The notes beneath the pieces are model-generated. The model ran no database searches. It was not told the DNA's origin and worked only from the letters and a program-made list of their open reading frames with translations. Below, piece by piece: positions 1 to 8,837 of a stretch of 25,855 nt of DNA. Position numbers and translations under genes: made by a program. The stretch comes from Pseudomonadota bacterium (GTDB taxonomy: Bacteria > Pseudomonadota > Gammaproteobacteria > Pseudomonadales > Pseudomonadaceae): contig JAEYXX010000087.1 of NCBI GenBank assembly GCA_023431055.1, forward strand, positions 1 to 25,855, read 5' to 3'. Each line of letters opens with the position of its first letter. The stretch's first letter is position 1.

Positions 1-128
1 GTCACACTGTCCTTGCGGTTCAGTGCACCGGTGATTTCTTCCAGTACGGCGTTGAGTACACGATTGGCCTGATCCTTGGTCAGATCAGCCTTTTCGGCGA
101 TGGCGGCGGCGAGTTCCGGTTTACGCAT
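1..128 (-). CDS. hupA: DNA-binding protein HU (5' part, cut by window edge)
   Basis: Only the first 42 codons lie in the window; the gene continues past base 1. The translation begins MRKPELAAAIAEKADLTKDQ and runs on into VLNAVLEEITGAL, the N-terminal helical dimerisation region of bacterial HU proteins. HU is a small histone-like protein that binds and bends DNA without sequence specificity and compacts the nucleoid. The ATG at 126-128 follows an AGAGG ribosome binding site a few bases upstream, which supports this start. It lies downstream of rubB on the same strand, as the hup gene does next to rubB in P. aeruginosa. The 188-bp gap to rubB probably carries its promoter, but I could not identify one with confidence. 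The family call is firm; the suffix A rests on neighbourhood. Confidence 0.9.
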   Translation of the reverse strand, partial: MRKPELAAAIAEKADLTKDQANRVLNAVLEEITGALNRKDSV

Positions 129-316
129 AAATGCCTCTTTGACGGTTTTTTGTTGTTGTGTCCGTGCTGTTCTTCCAGAACAGCGCCCAAGGCGCCGCAA
201 CAGCTCTGCGCTGCGGCAGACCCTTGGGAGAATGGCATGCCGCATCGCGCTGCGCCAGTGTCGCCCGCCACTTTAACCAGGCAATTTCGTGGCGTATCCG
301 ACAGAACGGCAGGCGA

Positions 317-1465
317 TCATGCCAGCAGCGCGGGTAATTCCTTGTTCAACGCCAGTTTCTCCTGCACTGCGGCGCCGGTCAGCGCGTAACCGAGCAGGGC
401 TCCGGAAGCCTCACGGCAGAGCGCCTTGATGTCGCTGCCGCTGCCTTCGACCGTCCACTCTCCCTGACTACCACGCGGCGGCGGTGAAACCACCAGCGGG
501 CACACCGGCGTCTTGACCGTCACCGGCATCGGCCCATAGCTGACCGCCGTCGGCTCGCCGGCCAGGGTCTTGGCCAGCGCCCGGGCGCAGGCCATCAGCG
601 GCATGACATAAAGCAGGTTGAGGCCATCAACCTCGGCGCAATCACCCAGGGCGTAGATATTGGCGTGCGAGGTGCGCAGGTGGCGATCGACCATCACCCC
701 GCGGTTGATGTCGAGACCGGCTGCCGCAGCGAGCGCGGTACGCGGACGCAAGCCGACTGCGGAGACCACCGCGTCGCAATCGATCAGACTGCCATCGGAC
801 AGCGTGGCCTGCAGCGCATCGCCCTGACGATCGAGACTAGCCAGCACCGGGCCGAGATGGAAACGCACGCCCAGACCTTCCAGGCCAGCCTGTACGGCAG
901 ACGCCGCGGCCGGATGCAGCAAACCCGGCATCACCTGCTCGCACGGCGCCAGCAACTCGACCTCATAACCGCCAGCGCTGAGATCATTGGCGAACTCACA
1001 GCCGATCAGCCCGGCACCGAGGATCAGCACGCGACGCTTGCCGGCCACGGCGCTGCGAAAGCGCGCGTAATCCTCCAGGTCGTTGATGGGGTAAATGGCG
1101 TCCTGGGCATCACCTTCCACCGGTACGCGAATCGGCTCGGCGCCCCAGGCCAGGACCAGATCGCGATATGCCACGGCCTCCTCACCGATCCACAAGCGCT
1201 TGTGGCCAGGGTCGATACCGGTGATGCGGGTGTGGGTACGAATCTCTGCGTTGAGCTGCTCGGCCATGGCGCCCGCCTCGGCCATGGCCAGGCCGTCGGC
1301 ATCCTTGTTCTTGCCGAAGCCGGTGGACAGCATCGGCTTGGAGTAGGAACGACCGTCGTCGGCGGTGATCAGCAGCAGCGGCGTCTGCGCGTCGAGCTTG
1401 CGCCACTCCTTGGCCAGGTTGTAGCCGGCCAGGCCGGTACCGACGATGACGACTGGTGCACTCAT
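317..1465 (-). CDS. rubB: Rubredoxin-NAD(+) reductase (FAD-dependent)
   Basis: A 382-residue FAD/NAD(P)H pyridine nucleotide-disulphide oxidoreductase fold. The N-terminal FAD Rossmann motif GTGLAG is at residues 9-14, a second Rossmann motif GAGLIG near residue 151 should bind NADH, and ALGDC near residue 273 is the usual FAD-contacting GD motif. Its length and sequence match the Pseudomonas rubredoxin reductase RubB/AlkT type, which passes electrons from NADH to rubredoxin for alkane hydroxylases or oxidative-stress defence in the cytoplasm. The neighbour downstream is hupA, as in P. aeruginosa. Upstream, where rubredoxin genes would be expected, only a short fragment resembling a rubredoxin C-terminus remains, so the electron acceptor must be encoded elsewhere. 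The ATG at 1463-1465 has a GAGGAAT ribosome binding site just before it. Confidence 0.9.
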   Translation of the reverse strand: MSAPVVIVGTGLAGYNLAKEWRKLDAQTPLLLITADDGRSYSKPMLSTGFGKNKDADGLAMAEAGAMAEQLNAEIRTHTRITGIDPGHKRLWIGEEAVAYRDLVLAWGAEPIRVPVEGDAQDAIYPINDLEDYARFRSAVAGKRRVLILGAGLIGCEFANDLSAGGYEVELLAPCEQVMPGLLHPAAASAVQAGLEGLGVRFHLGPVLASLDRQGDALQATLSDGSLIDCDAVVSAVGLRPRTALAAAAGLDINRGVMVDRHLRTSHANIYALGDCAEVDGLNLLYVMPLMACARALAKTLAGEPTAVSYGPMPVTVKTPVCPLVVSPPPRGSQGEWTVEGSGSDIKALCREASGALLGYALTGAAVQEKLALNKELPALLA

Positions 1466-1529
1466 GCTGTGATTCCTCGCTACACAAACGACGCAACGGC
1501 CTGCTGGCCGTCACCATTGATTCATGGGT

Positions 1530-1568
1530 TCAGGGGCGCTCGATAAGCTCGAAGTCGACCTTGGCCAC
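1530..1568 (-). pseudogene. Remnant of a rubredoxin gene (last ~12 codons)
   Basis: Directly upstream of rubB on the same strand, this frame encodes VAKVDFELIERP followed by a TGA stop. It closely resembles the C-terminus of Pseudomonas rubredoxins (VGKxDFEMIEI). Reading further upstream, the frame meets a TGA at 1575-1577, and neither of the CxxCG iron-binding motifs can be found before the outer-membrane protein gene begins. I infer that a rubA gene once preceded rubB and lost everything but its tail. The match is short, but its position and frame make chance unlikely. Confidence 0.6.
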
Positions 1569-1719
1569 AGTTCTTCAGGACCGTGTCAGTCAGGTGATAG
1601 CTGTTCACGGGAGGTGGCGCAGTCACACCCTACTGGATCGGGCAGCAGCTGGCCAGAAGCGGCTCGGCAAGCCAGCCAGAGGTTGGGTGTGGCAGAACGC
1701 GGCGAATGCTTGCGAGGGG

Positions 1720-1747
1720 AAACCGCCCGACAGCGCGGGCGGTTTTT
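1720..1747. terminator. Intrinsic terminator, usable on both strands
   Basis: Perfect 10-bp arms AAACCGCCCG (1720-1729) and CGGGCGGTTT (1736-1745) enclose a six-base loop. On the plus strand the stem runs into TTTTT; on the minus strand it gives only TTT. It lies just past the stop codon of the outer-membrane protein gene (minus strand) and most likely ends that transcript. Confidence 0.75.
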
Positions 1748-1762
1748 AACGTGCGGCTTGGC

Positions 1763-2518
1763 TTAGAACGCCAGGCCAACGCGCAGGCCGACCTGCTCCT
1801 GCTTGAGCTTGCTGCGCTCAGCCAGCTCGCTGTTGCTGTCGAGCTCGTAGCGGGTCTGGGTGTAGTACAGGCTGGTGCTGATCGGCAGGTTGTTGATGCC
1901 CTTGTTCCACAGCATGGTCAGCTCGCCATAGGGATTGACCTTGTTCTTCAGGTCCACCGAGTCGCTGTCGCCGTCGACCTTCAGGCGAGCCTCGGAATCG
2001 ATGGAATAACGCGCGCCCACTTCCAGGCGCAGGGTGTAGTCCGGGGTCAGGTAGTTGTAGCCGAGCCCGGCCTTGGCGAAGGGCGATTTGCTGGTCAGCT
2101 TGACGTTGCTGTCGAACGGGCCGACATCGTCCTGCTCGATACGACCCCAGTCGTAGCCGCCACCGACGATCACGTCGACGTAGTTGTTGGTGCTCAGTGC
2201 GGCACGCAGACCGAGGTCGAGATCGGCACGCGCGGACTTGTATTCCACATCGTCCTTGTCACGGTACTGGCCTTCGATGCCGGCCTGGTAGATGAAGCCT
2301 TCCTGGCCGGTCAGCTTGTTACCGAAGTGGTAGAACAGGCCGCCCTGGTTGAGGCGTTCCTTGTCGCTTTCATCGTCGACGGTGAGCTTGTACTGGTTAT
2401 GCGAAGCGATGACACCGATGGTGGAGATCGGGTCGGTGACCGAGTCTGCATAGGCCTGCGAGGCGCCCGCCAGGCACAGGACGAGTGTTGCTTTGGGGGT
2501 TATGCTGGACAGCTGCAT
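1763..2518 (-). CDS. Outer-membrane beta-barrel protein, function unknown
   Basis: A 251-residue protein with an N-terminal signal peptide (hydrophobic core ATLVLCLAGASQ, probable cleavage after AYA near residue 24). The mature part alternates polar and hydrophobic residues in strand-like segments and ends in VGLRVGLAF; a C-terminal phenylalanine is the usual BAM recognition signal. Repeated glycine-rich strand motifs (DVIVGGGYDWG, LRLEVGARYS) fit a small barrel of about eight to ten strands. I do not recognise a named family and do not assign a substrate. AAGGA lies about 7 bases before the ATG. The 5' leader contains a small CCCACC-GAA-GGTGGG hairpin at 2551-2565, and a strong terminator follows the gene. 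It is a monocistronic unit between rubB and the CNNM gene, where P. aeruginosa has different genes, so it may be a local insertion. Confidence 0.75.
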   Translation of the reverse strand: MQLSSITPKATLVLCLAGASQAYADSVTDPISTIGVIASHNQYKLTVDDESDKERLNQGGLFYHFGNKLTGQEGFIYQAGIEGQYRDKDDVEYKSARADLDLGLRAALSTNNYVDVIVGGGYDWGRIEQDDVGPFDSNVKLTSKSPFAKAGLGYNYLTPDYTLRLEVGARYSIDSEARLKVDGDSDSVDLKNKVNPYGELTMLWNKGINNLPISTSLYYTQTRYELDSNSELAERSKLKQEQVGLRVGLAF

Positions 2519-2726
2519 GACGATTTCCTTGGCAATGAGTGAATACGCTGCCCACCGAAGGTGGGACGCAAGTACCTAGACTGTCGATGCAGCGAGTGAT
2601 TCGGCAAACCTGATGAGCGGTCGCGAAACTGAACGGCCCCTGAACGAGCCTGGGTTCGACGAGAAAATCCTGACCGAATGACCAGGCCGTGTTGGCGGTT
2701 TTCGCCGAACCTGGCGCCTGGCAAAT

Positions 2727-4067
2727 TCAGTCCAGTTTGACCACCTTGGCCAGAACCACTTTCGGCCCTTTCATCTTCTTGACGATGATGCGCAGGCCAT
2801 CGGTTTCCAGCACTTCCTCTTCATCGGGCATGCGCTTGAGGGTTTCGTAGATCAAGCCGGCCAGCGTCTCGGCCTCGATATGGTCGAGGTCGACGCCGAG
2901 CAGGCGCTCGACCTTGGCCAGCGGTGTGTCGCCGCGTACCAGCAGCTTGCCCGGCTGGTAGGCAAGAATGCCGCGCTCGGCCTTGCGGTGTTCGTCCTGA
3001 ATGTCGCCGACCAGTGCTTCGAGCACATCCTCCATGGTCAGGTAGCCGATCACCTTGCCGTCGGCCTCTTCGACCAGGGCGAAGTGCGCGCCGCCCTGAC
3101 GGAACTGCTCGAGCAACTGCGACAGCGGCATGTGCCGGCTGACGCGCTCCAGCGGGTGCATCAGATCCCCCAGTTTCAGCGCCGATGGCAGCATCTCCAG
3201 CAGCGAAAGGTGCAGCAGCAGGTCCTTGATATGCAGCACGCCGACGAACTCGCCCTTGCTCTCGTCGAAGATCGGGTAGCGGCTGTACTTGTGCCGGCGG
3301 AAGGTGGCGAACACCTGATCGAGGCTGGCGTTGAGCTCCAGGAAGACCAGGTCTTCGCGCGAGTTGGCCCAGTCCACCACCTCCAGCTCGCCCAGCTCCA
3401 CCGCCGACGCCAGCACCCGCAGGTCCTGGTCGTTGTCGCTGGTGGCGCGGCTCGAATGCAGGATCAGCTTCAGTTCTTCACGGCTGTAGTGGTGCTCATG
3501 GTGCGGCCCCGGCTCGCCCTGACCGGCGATGCGCAGGATGGCGTTGGCGCTGGCGTTGAGCACGAAGATCGCCGGGTACATCAGCCAGTAGAAGGCGTAC
3601 AGCGGCGCGGCCGTCCACAGCGACAGCAGCTCGGGCTTGCGGATTGCCCAGGACTTGGGCGCCAGCTCGCCGATGACGATATGCAGGTAGGAAATGATCG
3701 AGAACGCAGTGAAGAAGGCGATACCGTGAATCAGCTTGGGTGACTCCACACCAACCGCCACCAGCAGCGGCGTGAGCAGCTCGGCGAAGGCCGGCTCACC
3801 GACCCAGCCCAGGCCCAGCGAGGCCAGGGTGATACCCAGCTGACAGGCCGACAGGTAGGCGTCCATCTGATTGTGTACGGTGCGCAGGATGTGTCCGCGC
3901 CAGCCGTGGGCCTCGGCCAGGGCATCGACCTTGGTCGCGCGCAGACGCACGATGGCGAACTCCGCGGCGACGAAGAAGCCGTTGAGCAGAACCAGGAACA
4001 GGGCGAACAGCATGAGGCCGAAATCGGCAAAGTAGGCAGAAGCGGGGAGACTCGTGGAGGGGTCCAT
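2727..4067 (-). CDS. CNNM/CorC-HlyC family membrane protein (DUF21-CBS-CorC)
   Basis: A 446-residue protein with the classical three-part layout. An N-terminal DUF21/CNNM membrane domain covers about residues 10-200, with hydrophobic segments such as FGLMLFALFLVLLNGFF and a FFVAAEFAIVR motif. A CBS pair spans about 220-345 (FRRHKYSRYPIFDE, VIGYLTMEDVLEALVGDI), and a CorC_HlyC domain covers about 355-440. The family is often annotated as hemolysin-like; members studied biochemically act in Mg2+/Co2+ efflux or ion homeostasis at the inner membrane. It lies 62 bp downstream of phoR on the same strand and could be cotranscribed, but no phosphate-specific role can be read from sequence. The ribosome binding site is weak. 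The family is certain; the transported ion is not. Confidence 0.88.
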   Translation of the reverse strand: MDPSTSLPASAYFADFGLMLFALFLVLLNGFFVAAEFAIVRLRATKVDALAEAHGWRGHILRTVHNQMDAYLSACQLGITLASLGLGWVGEPAFAELLTPLLVAVGVESPKLIHGIAFFTAFSIISYLHIVIGELAPKSWAIRKPELLSLWTAAPLYAFYWLMYPAIFVLNASANAILRIAGQGEPGPHHEHHYSREELKLILHSSRATSDNDQDLRVLASAVELGELEVVDWANSREDLVFLELNASLDQVFATFRRHKYSRYPIFDESKGEFVGVLHIKDLLLHLSLLEMLPSALKLGDLMHPLERVSRHMPLSQLLEQFRQGGAHFALVEEADGKVIGYLTMEDVLEALVGDIQDEHRKAERGILAYQPGKLLVRGDTPLAKVERLLGVDLDHIEAETLAGLIYETLKRMPDEEEVLETDGLRIIVKKMKGPKVVLAKVVKLD

Positions 4068-4129
4068 GAAGGTTCGGATTGGCCAAAGATCGCTAGAGGT
4101 TGGAGCTTCGCCGCGGCGAATGCAAGCAT

Positions 4130-5449
4130 TCAGCGTGCGCGCTGTACCACCTGCGCCGCAGCGAAATGGCAGGTAAAGGTGCTGCCCTTGCCGAGAACGC
4201 TGCTGATCTCCAGATTGCCGCGATGACGCAATAGCACGTGCTTGACGATGGCCAGGCCGAGACCGGTGCCACCGGTGTTGCTGGCACGACTGGAGTCAAC
4301 CCGGTAGAAGCGCTCGGTCAGGCGTGGCAAATGCTTGGCCTCGATGCCCATGCCGGTATCGCTGACCGCCAGGTGCGCACCCTGCTCGTCGCCCCACCAG
4401 CGAATGCGAATATCACCACCGGCCGGGGTGTACTTCACCGCATTGAACACCAGATTGGAGAAGGCGCTGCGCAGCTCCGCCTCGCTCCCTTTCAGCTTGA
4501 GATGCGGATCGGCCTCCAGGCTGATGCGATGCAGTTGATCACCGGACAACGCCTGAGCATCGTTCTTGATCGACAGCAGCATCAGATCGACCGCCACCGG
4601 CTGGTTGTCCGAGGGGTAGTCGGTGGCTTCCAGCTTGGCCAGCAGCAGCAGGTCGTTGAGCAGGGTCTGCATGCGCGCGCCCTGTTGCTGCATCTGCTGC
4701 AGCGCGCGCAACCAGCGCGGGTTGACCGCCTCGACGTTGTCCAGCAGGGTTTCCAGATAGCCGGCGATCACCGTCAGCGGCGTGCGCAGCTCGTGGGAGA
4801 CGTTGGCGACGAAATCCTTGCGCATCTGCTCCAGCTGATACAGGCGGGTAATGTCGCGCACCAGCAGCAGGTGCTCGCGGTTGCCGTAGCGGGTGATATG
4901 GAACTGCAGGCGGCGGCGGTCATTGACCGGCGAAGGAATCTCTAGCGCATCGGCGTAGTTGCCGCGTTCGAAGTACTCCTTGAAACGCGGGTCGCGCACC
5001 AGGTTGGCCAGTTGCTGGCCACTGTCCTGCGGCGTCTTGAGACCCAGCAGGGTCTCGGCGGCGCGGTTCCACCATTCCAGGTTGCCCTGACTGTCGAGCA
5101 TCACCACGGCATCCTTGAGCGCTGCTGTGGACTCCTGCACGCGGTCGATCACCGCCTGCAAACGGCCACGGGCCTTCTGGTTGCGGCGTTGCAAGTGGTA
5201 AATGCTGTCGAACACCTCGCCCCACAGGCCGTAGCCATCCGGCGGCGGCTCGTCGGGTTTGTGCTCACGCAGCCATTTGTGCAGGCGCAGCAGTTGGCTG
5301 AGGGTCCAGCCCAGATGAATGGCCAGGCCGATGACCAGCGCCCAGGCATATTCGCCGGTGATGAAACCCAGCAGCAGGCAGGCGCCAACCAGCAGCAACA
5401 GCCGGCGCACAACGGCACCACGCCAGTCTTGATTCACGATGGAGCGCAT
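4130..5449 (-). CDS. phoR: Phosphate-regulon sensor histidine kinase PhoR
   Basis: A 439-residue membrane histidine kinase. Two closely spaced hydrophobic segments (about 15-30 and 35-50) form the membrane anchor, as in PhoR, with no sizeable periplasmic domain. A PAS domain covers about 105-200. The HisKA H-box NVSHELRTPL places the phosphorylated histidine at residue 219, and the ATP-binding domain carries NAVKYTP, DTGMGI and GGTGLGLAIV. PhoR senses phosphate status through the Pst/PhoU complex and phosphorylates PhoB under starvation. It starts 36 bp after phoB on the same strand, so phoBR is an operon, probably driven by the Pho box upstream of phoB. Confidence 0.95.
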   Translation of the reverse strand: MRSIVNQDWRGAVVRRLLLLVGACLLLGFITGEYAWALVIGLAIHLGWTLSQLLRLHKWLREHKPDEPPPDGYGLWGEVFDSIYHLQRRNQKARGRLQAVIDRVQESTAALKDAVVMLDSQGNLEWWNRAAETLLGLKTPQDSGQQLANLVRDPRFKEYFERGNYADALEIPSPVNDRRRLQFHITRYGNREHLLLVRDITRLYQLEQMRKDFVANVSHELRTPLTVIAGYLETLLDNVEAVNPRWLRALQQMQQQGARMQTLLNDLLLLAKLEATDYPSDNQPVAVDLMLLSIKNDAQALSGDQLHRISLEADPHLKLKGSEAELRSAFSNLVFNAVKYTPAGGDIRIRWWGDEQGAHLAVSDTGMGIEAKHLPRLTERFYRVDSSRASNTGGTGLGLAIVKHVLLRHRGNLEISSVLGKGSTFTCHFAAAQVVQRAR

Positions 5450-5485
5450 CCTTGTCGAGCGGCAGGCACGAATTCGCGCCAGCGA

Positions 5486-6175
<690 letters not shown>

Positions 6176-6228
6176 GGGGCCTTAGCCTCTATTCGTTCTC
6201 TGTCTGCGCCGCATTAGATAACGGAATT

Positions 6229-6246
6229 ATTGCAGCGATATGACAG
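6229..6246 (-). promoter_or_regulatory. Pho box of the phoBR promoter
   Basis: Read on the minus strand this is CTGTCAT-ATCG-CTGCAAT. It is two 7-bp PhoB half-sites, the first perfect and the second 5 of 7, separated by 4 bp. Ten bases downstream is TCTAAT (6213-6218), a plausible -10 hexamer at the spacing expected when a Pho box replaces the -35 element. The site lies between ubiA and phoB and fits autoregulation of phoBR. Confidence 0.75.
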
Positions 6247-6260
6247 ATGCGCGGCAGCGC

Positions 6261-7151
6261 CTAACGTAGTGCGTAATCCAGCACGATGCCAACGAAGATC
6301 GCCAACCCGGCCCAGTGGTTGTGCAGGAAGGCGTTGAAGCATACCAAGGGCTCCCGGCGGCGAGTCGCATGGAATTCCCAGGCGAAGCAGGCGGCGGCCG
6401 CCAGCAGGCCGAGGTGGAAGTACAGGCCCAACTCGAAGCGCGCGCCGGCCAGCAGCAGGCAGAGCAGCGCCAGGCCCTGCAGGCTGGCGATGATCAGGCG
6501 GTCGGCGTCGCCGAACAGGATGGCGGTGGATTTCACGCCGATCTTCAAATCGTCCTCGCGGTCAGCCATGGCGTAGTAGGTGTCGTAGGCCACCGTCCAT
6601 AGCAGGTTGGCGATATACAGCAGCCAGGCCTCTGGCGGCAGGCTGCCGGTCTCGGCGGTGAAGGCCATCGGCATACCCCAGGAGAAGGCCGCACCGAGCA
6701 CCACCTGCGGGTAGAAGGTGTAGCGCTTCATGAAGGGGTAGCAGGCAGCCAGGGCCAGGCCACCGAAGGACAGCCAGATGGTGGTGGCATTGGTGAACAG
6801 CACCAGCACGAAGCTCATCGCCACCAGCACGGCGAACAGCACCAGCGCCTCGCGTGGCTGGATCTTGCCACTGGCCAGCGGGCGCGCTTTGGTACGGCTG
6901 ACGTGGCCGTCGAAATTGCGGTCGGCGTAGTCGTTGATCACGCAACCGGCGGCGCGCATCAGGATCACGCCGAAGACGAAAATGAACAGATTCTTCGCGC
7001 TCGGCACGCCTTCGGCCGCCACCCACAGCGCCCACAGGGTCGGCCACAGCAGCAGATAGATGCCGATGGGTTTGTCCAGGCGCATCAGCTGGATGAAGTC
7101 CCAGGCGCGCGGGTGCAGGCGGGTGGTCGATTGCAGCAGGCGGGTGTACAT
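6261..7151 (-). CDS. ubiA: 4-hydroxybenzoate polyprenyltransferase UbiA
   Basis: A 296-residue integral inner-membrane prenyltransferase that attaches the polyprenyl tail to 4-hydroxybenzoate in ubiquinone synthesis. The first aspartate-rich motif [12 protein letters not shown] and the second, DREDDLKIG, should bind the Mg2+-diphosphate of the prenyl donor. Several hydrophobic helices follow (for example [15 protein letters not shown]). The frame is open 24 codons further upstream, but I take the ATG at 7149-7151 (MYTRLLQ) because it matches the family N-terminus and follows a GGAGA ribosome binding site. ubiC, which makes its aromatic substrate, lies upstream on the same strand. Confidence 0.95.
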   Translation of the reverse strand: MYTRLLQSTTRLHPRAWDFIQLMRLDKPIGIYLLLWPTLWALWVAAEGVPSAKNLFIFVFGVILMRAAGCVINDYADRNFDGHVSRTKARPLASGKIQPREALVLFAVLVAMSFVLVLFTNATTIWLSFGGLALAACYPFMKRYTFYPQVVLGAAFSWGMPMAFTAETGSLPPEAWLLYIANLLWTVAYDTYYAMADREDDLKIGVKSTAILFGDADRLIIASLQGLALLCLLLAGARFELGLYFHLGLLAAAACFAWEFHATRRREPLVCFNAFLHNHWAGLAIFVGIVLDYALR

Positions 7152-7362
7152 CGAAGCGTCTCCGTGCAGGTTGCGCGGATTATACGGGGCTTGTCGGCGT
7201 AGGGTGGATGGCGCTTTATCCATCCACCATTACAGCAAGCGCTTCAACGCGTAGGGCGTACTCGGCTTTGGCTTCCTGCGTCGCTCTGCCTCCTGCATCC
7301 ATGCAGTCGTCGCGAAGCAGTAGGCCATGGCCCCGAAAGCCTGAGCGACGGTATTGCGATAT
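7152..7362 (-). other. 211-bp spacer between ubiC and ubiA with a hairpin repeat
   Basis: No convincing gene lies here. It contains the palindrome GGTGGATGG (7203-7211), an 8-base loop, then CCATCCACC (7220-7228), closely similar to a hairpin just after flhA. The remainder is ordinary GC-rich DNA with no recognised promoter. A spacer this long is unusual inside a ubiCA operon; if the two genes are cotranscribed, the hairpin lies in the message between them. Confidence 0.5.
7203..7228. repeat. GGTGGATG-type palindromic repeat, copy 1
   Basis: Perfect 9-bp arms GGTGGATGG and CCATCCACC around the loop CGCTTTAT. A second copy with the same outer arm occurs at 22545-22568, so this is probably a small dispersed palindrome family rather than a gene-specific terminator. 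It lacks a T-tract. Confidence 0.65.
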
Positions 7363-7914
7363 CTAGGCCTCGATGCCCGCTGCCAGCCAGAAGGCCGGCA
7401 GAAACACCTCGGCCACCAATACACCGAGCGCCCCGCGACTGAAGCACGAACGCCGCGCCCACAGACGCTCCTCACGCACCTCATCCGGCAGCCAGGCCGC
7501 CGGATAACGACAGGCCTGCAACTCGCCACGGTCGAAGGCGCGGTCGCTGAACAGCAGCTCACCCAGCGAGCGGCTGCCCAGCTCGGCCAGATTAAGCCCG
7601 GAGCCTTCCAGCACGCTGCGTGCGGCGACGCTACGGGCGAACACCCAGGGCCGACCGTGACCACGCAGGTACACCTCGCGCACCCAACCCTGGCTGCCAT
7701 CGGCCACGCCGAGGGCGGCGCACTCGTCATTGCGCAGGCGCTGCCAGCCTTCCTGCAGCGGCGTTACCGAGAAACCGTCGTTGGATAGAGCAGTGAGGCG
7801 GCGGGTCAGCGAATCCTCGTTGAACAGCCAGTCGCGCACGCCGGCAGCCGGCTGCGGATGCAGCTGGGCGTTGGTCAACCAGCGCGGCGGATGGGCAAGG
7901 GCGGCGTGAGGCAC
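7363..7914 (-). CDS. ubiC: Chorismate pyruvate-lyase UbiC
   Basis: A 183-residue protein matching UbiC, which converts chorismate to 4-hydroxybenzoate and pyruvate, the first committed step of ubiquinone synthesis. The conserved WVREVYL segment (near residue 83) carries the active-site arginine, and VAEVFLP near the C-terminus carries the catalytic-site glutamate. It lies upstream of ubiA, the next enzyme. Upstream of ubiC the housekeeping block ends and the flagellar cluster begins after about 120 bp of non-coding DNA. Confidence 0.92.
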   Translation of the reverse strand: MPHAALAHPPRWLTNAQLHPQPAAGVRDWLFNEDSLTRRLTALSNDGFSVTPLQEGWQRLRNDECAALGVADGSQGWVREVYLRGHGRPWVFARSVAARSVLEGSGLNLAELGSRSLGELLFSDRAFDRGELQACRYPAAWLPDEVREERLWARRSCFSRGALGVLVAEVFLPAFWLAAGIEA

Positions 7915-8002
7915 GGCAGAATCACCACGAATCGGAAGCGCGCGAGTCTAGCACGGCGCGGGAGGCGCTTTCAGAGCGGACATGGGCTCCATGGGTGTAG
8001 AA

Positions 8003-8032
8003 CCCGCGTGGGCTAAAGCCCACCAATGCGGG
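8003..8032. repeat. Nested hairpin between ubiC and the flagellar cluster
   Basis: An inner stem GTGGGCT-AA-AGCCCAC (8008-8023) sits within outer arms CCCGC (8003-8007) and GCGGG (8028-8032). It lies a few bases past the flgN stop codon on the minus strand, so it could terminate the lafK-flgN transcript, though no clear T-tract follows. It marks the left edge of the flagellar block and resembles dispersed Pseudomonas palindromes. Confidence 0.55.
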
Positions 8033-8037
8033 TCAGC

Positions 8038-8484
8038 TCAATACGGTTGCGGGGCGTACAACTGCGCCGAGCCCGGCTCGCCGAGCAGCTGTTCGAGAAT
8101 CTCGTGGTGCATGGCCAGCAGCTTGCCGTTGCGCTCGTTGAGACGCTTGCACTGGCCGGCCAGTTGGCCGAGCTGCTCCCAGGTGTGGACAAGGTGATTG
8201 CGCTGGGCCTGTGGATAACGCGCCAGCAGCTTCTGCATGGCGCTGTTGCCGCTGCCCAGCTGGAAAGCGGCGAGCACTTTGCTGCGACGCTCCGCGCGTG
8301 CCTTGGCCTGGTCGACCAGCGGCAGGATCTGTTCGTTGAGCAGGTCGATCTGCCTGCTGTCGCGCTTGAGCAACTGCTGATACAGCTCCTGCATCAGACC
8401 ACGCAGGGTCAGATAGTCGGCGCAGTCCTGCTGCAGGTCCTGCTCGACGATCTGCAGCAGCTGTTGCTCACGCGCAGTGGTCAC
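8038..8484 (-). CDS. flgN: Lateral-type flagellar export chaperone FlgN
   Basis: A 148-residue, mostly helical protein with FlgN features: a long heptad-like N-terminal half (QQLLQIVEQDLQQDC) and the C-terminal signature LGEPGSAQLYAPQPY, close to the L-G-x-x-x-x-x-LYAPxP tail of gammaproteobacterial FlgN. FlgN is a cytoplasmic chaperone for the hook-filament junction proteins FlgK and FlgL. It starts at a GTG that overlaps the flgM stop codon by 4 bases (GTGA), so the two are translationally coupled. Its clients FlgK and FlgL are not in this window. Last gene of the minus-strand flagellar arm. Confidence 0.8.
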   Translation of the reverse strand: MTTAREQQLLQIVEQDLQQDCADYLTLRGLMQELYQQLLKRDSRQIDLLNEQILPLVDQAKARAERRSKVLAAFQLGSGNSAMQKLLARYPQAQRNHLVHTWEQLGQLAGQCKRLNERNGKLLAMHHEILEQLLGEPGSAQLYAPQPY

Positions 8485-8759
8485 GCATCGCTACCGCTGT
8501 GATAGGTCAGCATGCTGCCGGCCAGGGCGGCCGGATCGCTGCTCAGTTCACCGCGCGCCAGGGCGGCCTTGAGCTGGGCGACCTTGTCCAGATCGACGTC
8601 CGGCAGACTGCGCAGGGCGTCCTGCAACTGCTCCAGACGCGGTTCCTGACTGGCGCTGGCGCGGGCATTGCCGCCTGGCTGCGGACGCGCGCTCTGCACC
8701 TGCGCCGGTGCGTCGCTGGGCAGGTTGAGGCTGGGCTTGAGATGCCTGCTGATTTCCAT
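8481..8759 (-). CDS. flgM: Anti-sigma-28 factor FlgM
   Basis: A 92-residue protein with FlgM properties: a disordered, Gln/Ala/Pro-rich N-terminus and a conserved C-terminal helical region (LRSLPDVDLDKVAQLKAAL, then ELSSDPAALAGSML) that binds sigma-28. FlgM holds sigma-28 inactive until the hook-basal body is finished and FlgM is exported. Its presence implies a matching FliA/LafS sigma factor, which is not in the window. It is separated from fliJ by 78 bp that contain a sigma-28-like promoter candidate, and it overlaps flgN. In the usual arrangement flgM follows flgA; here it follows fliJ. Confidence 0.82.
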   Translation of the reverse strand: MEISRHLKPSLNLPSDAPAQVQSARPQPGGNARASASQEPRLEQLQDALRSLPDVDLDKVAQLKAALARGELSSDPAALAGSMLTYHSGSDA

Positions 8760-8794
8760 GATTCGAATCCAACTCGCGTGGTGTTATGGCCTAA

Positions 8795-8821
8795 GAGCGA
8801 CCGGGCACGGCAACAACTTAA
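8795..8821 (-). promoter_or_regulatory. Candidate sigma-28 (FliA-type) promoter for flgMN
   Basis: On the minus strand, TTAAG (8817-8821) is followed after exactly 15 bases by GTCGCTC (8795-8801). The Pseudomonas FliA pattern is about TAAAG-N15-GCCGATA. The -35 part matches 4 of 5 and the -10 part 4 of 7, with correct spacing, 35 bp before the flgM ATG. The match is imperfect, but flgM commonly has such a promoter. Confidence 0.35.
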
Positions 8822-8837
8822 ACACGTCGAATAAAAA

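Noticed and set aside
166..184. Perfect palindrome GCTGTTCT-TCC-AGAACAGC upstream of hupA, like a LexA box
   Set aside because: A LexA site needs CTGT-N8-ACAG; here the spacing is N9. There is no T-tract, so it is not a good terminator either. Its function is unknown.
7152..7223. In-frame upstream extension of ubiA by 24 codons
   Set aside because: Family similarity and a GGAGA ribosome binding site support the ATG at 7149-7151, and the extension overlaps the palindromic repeat.
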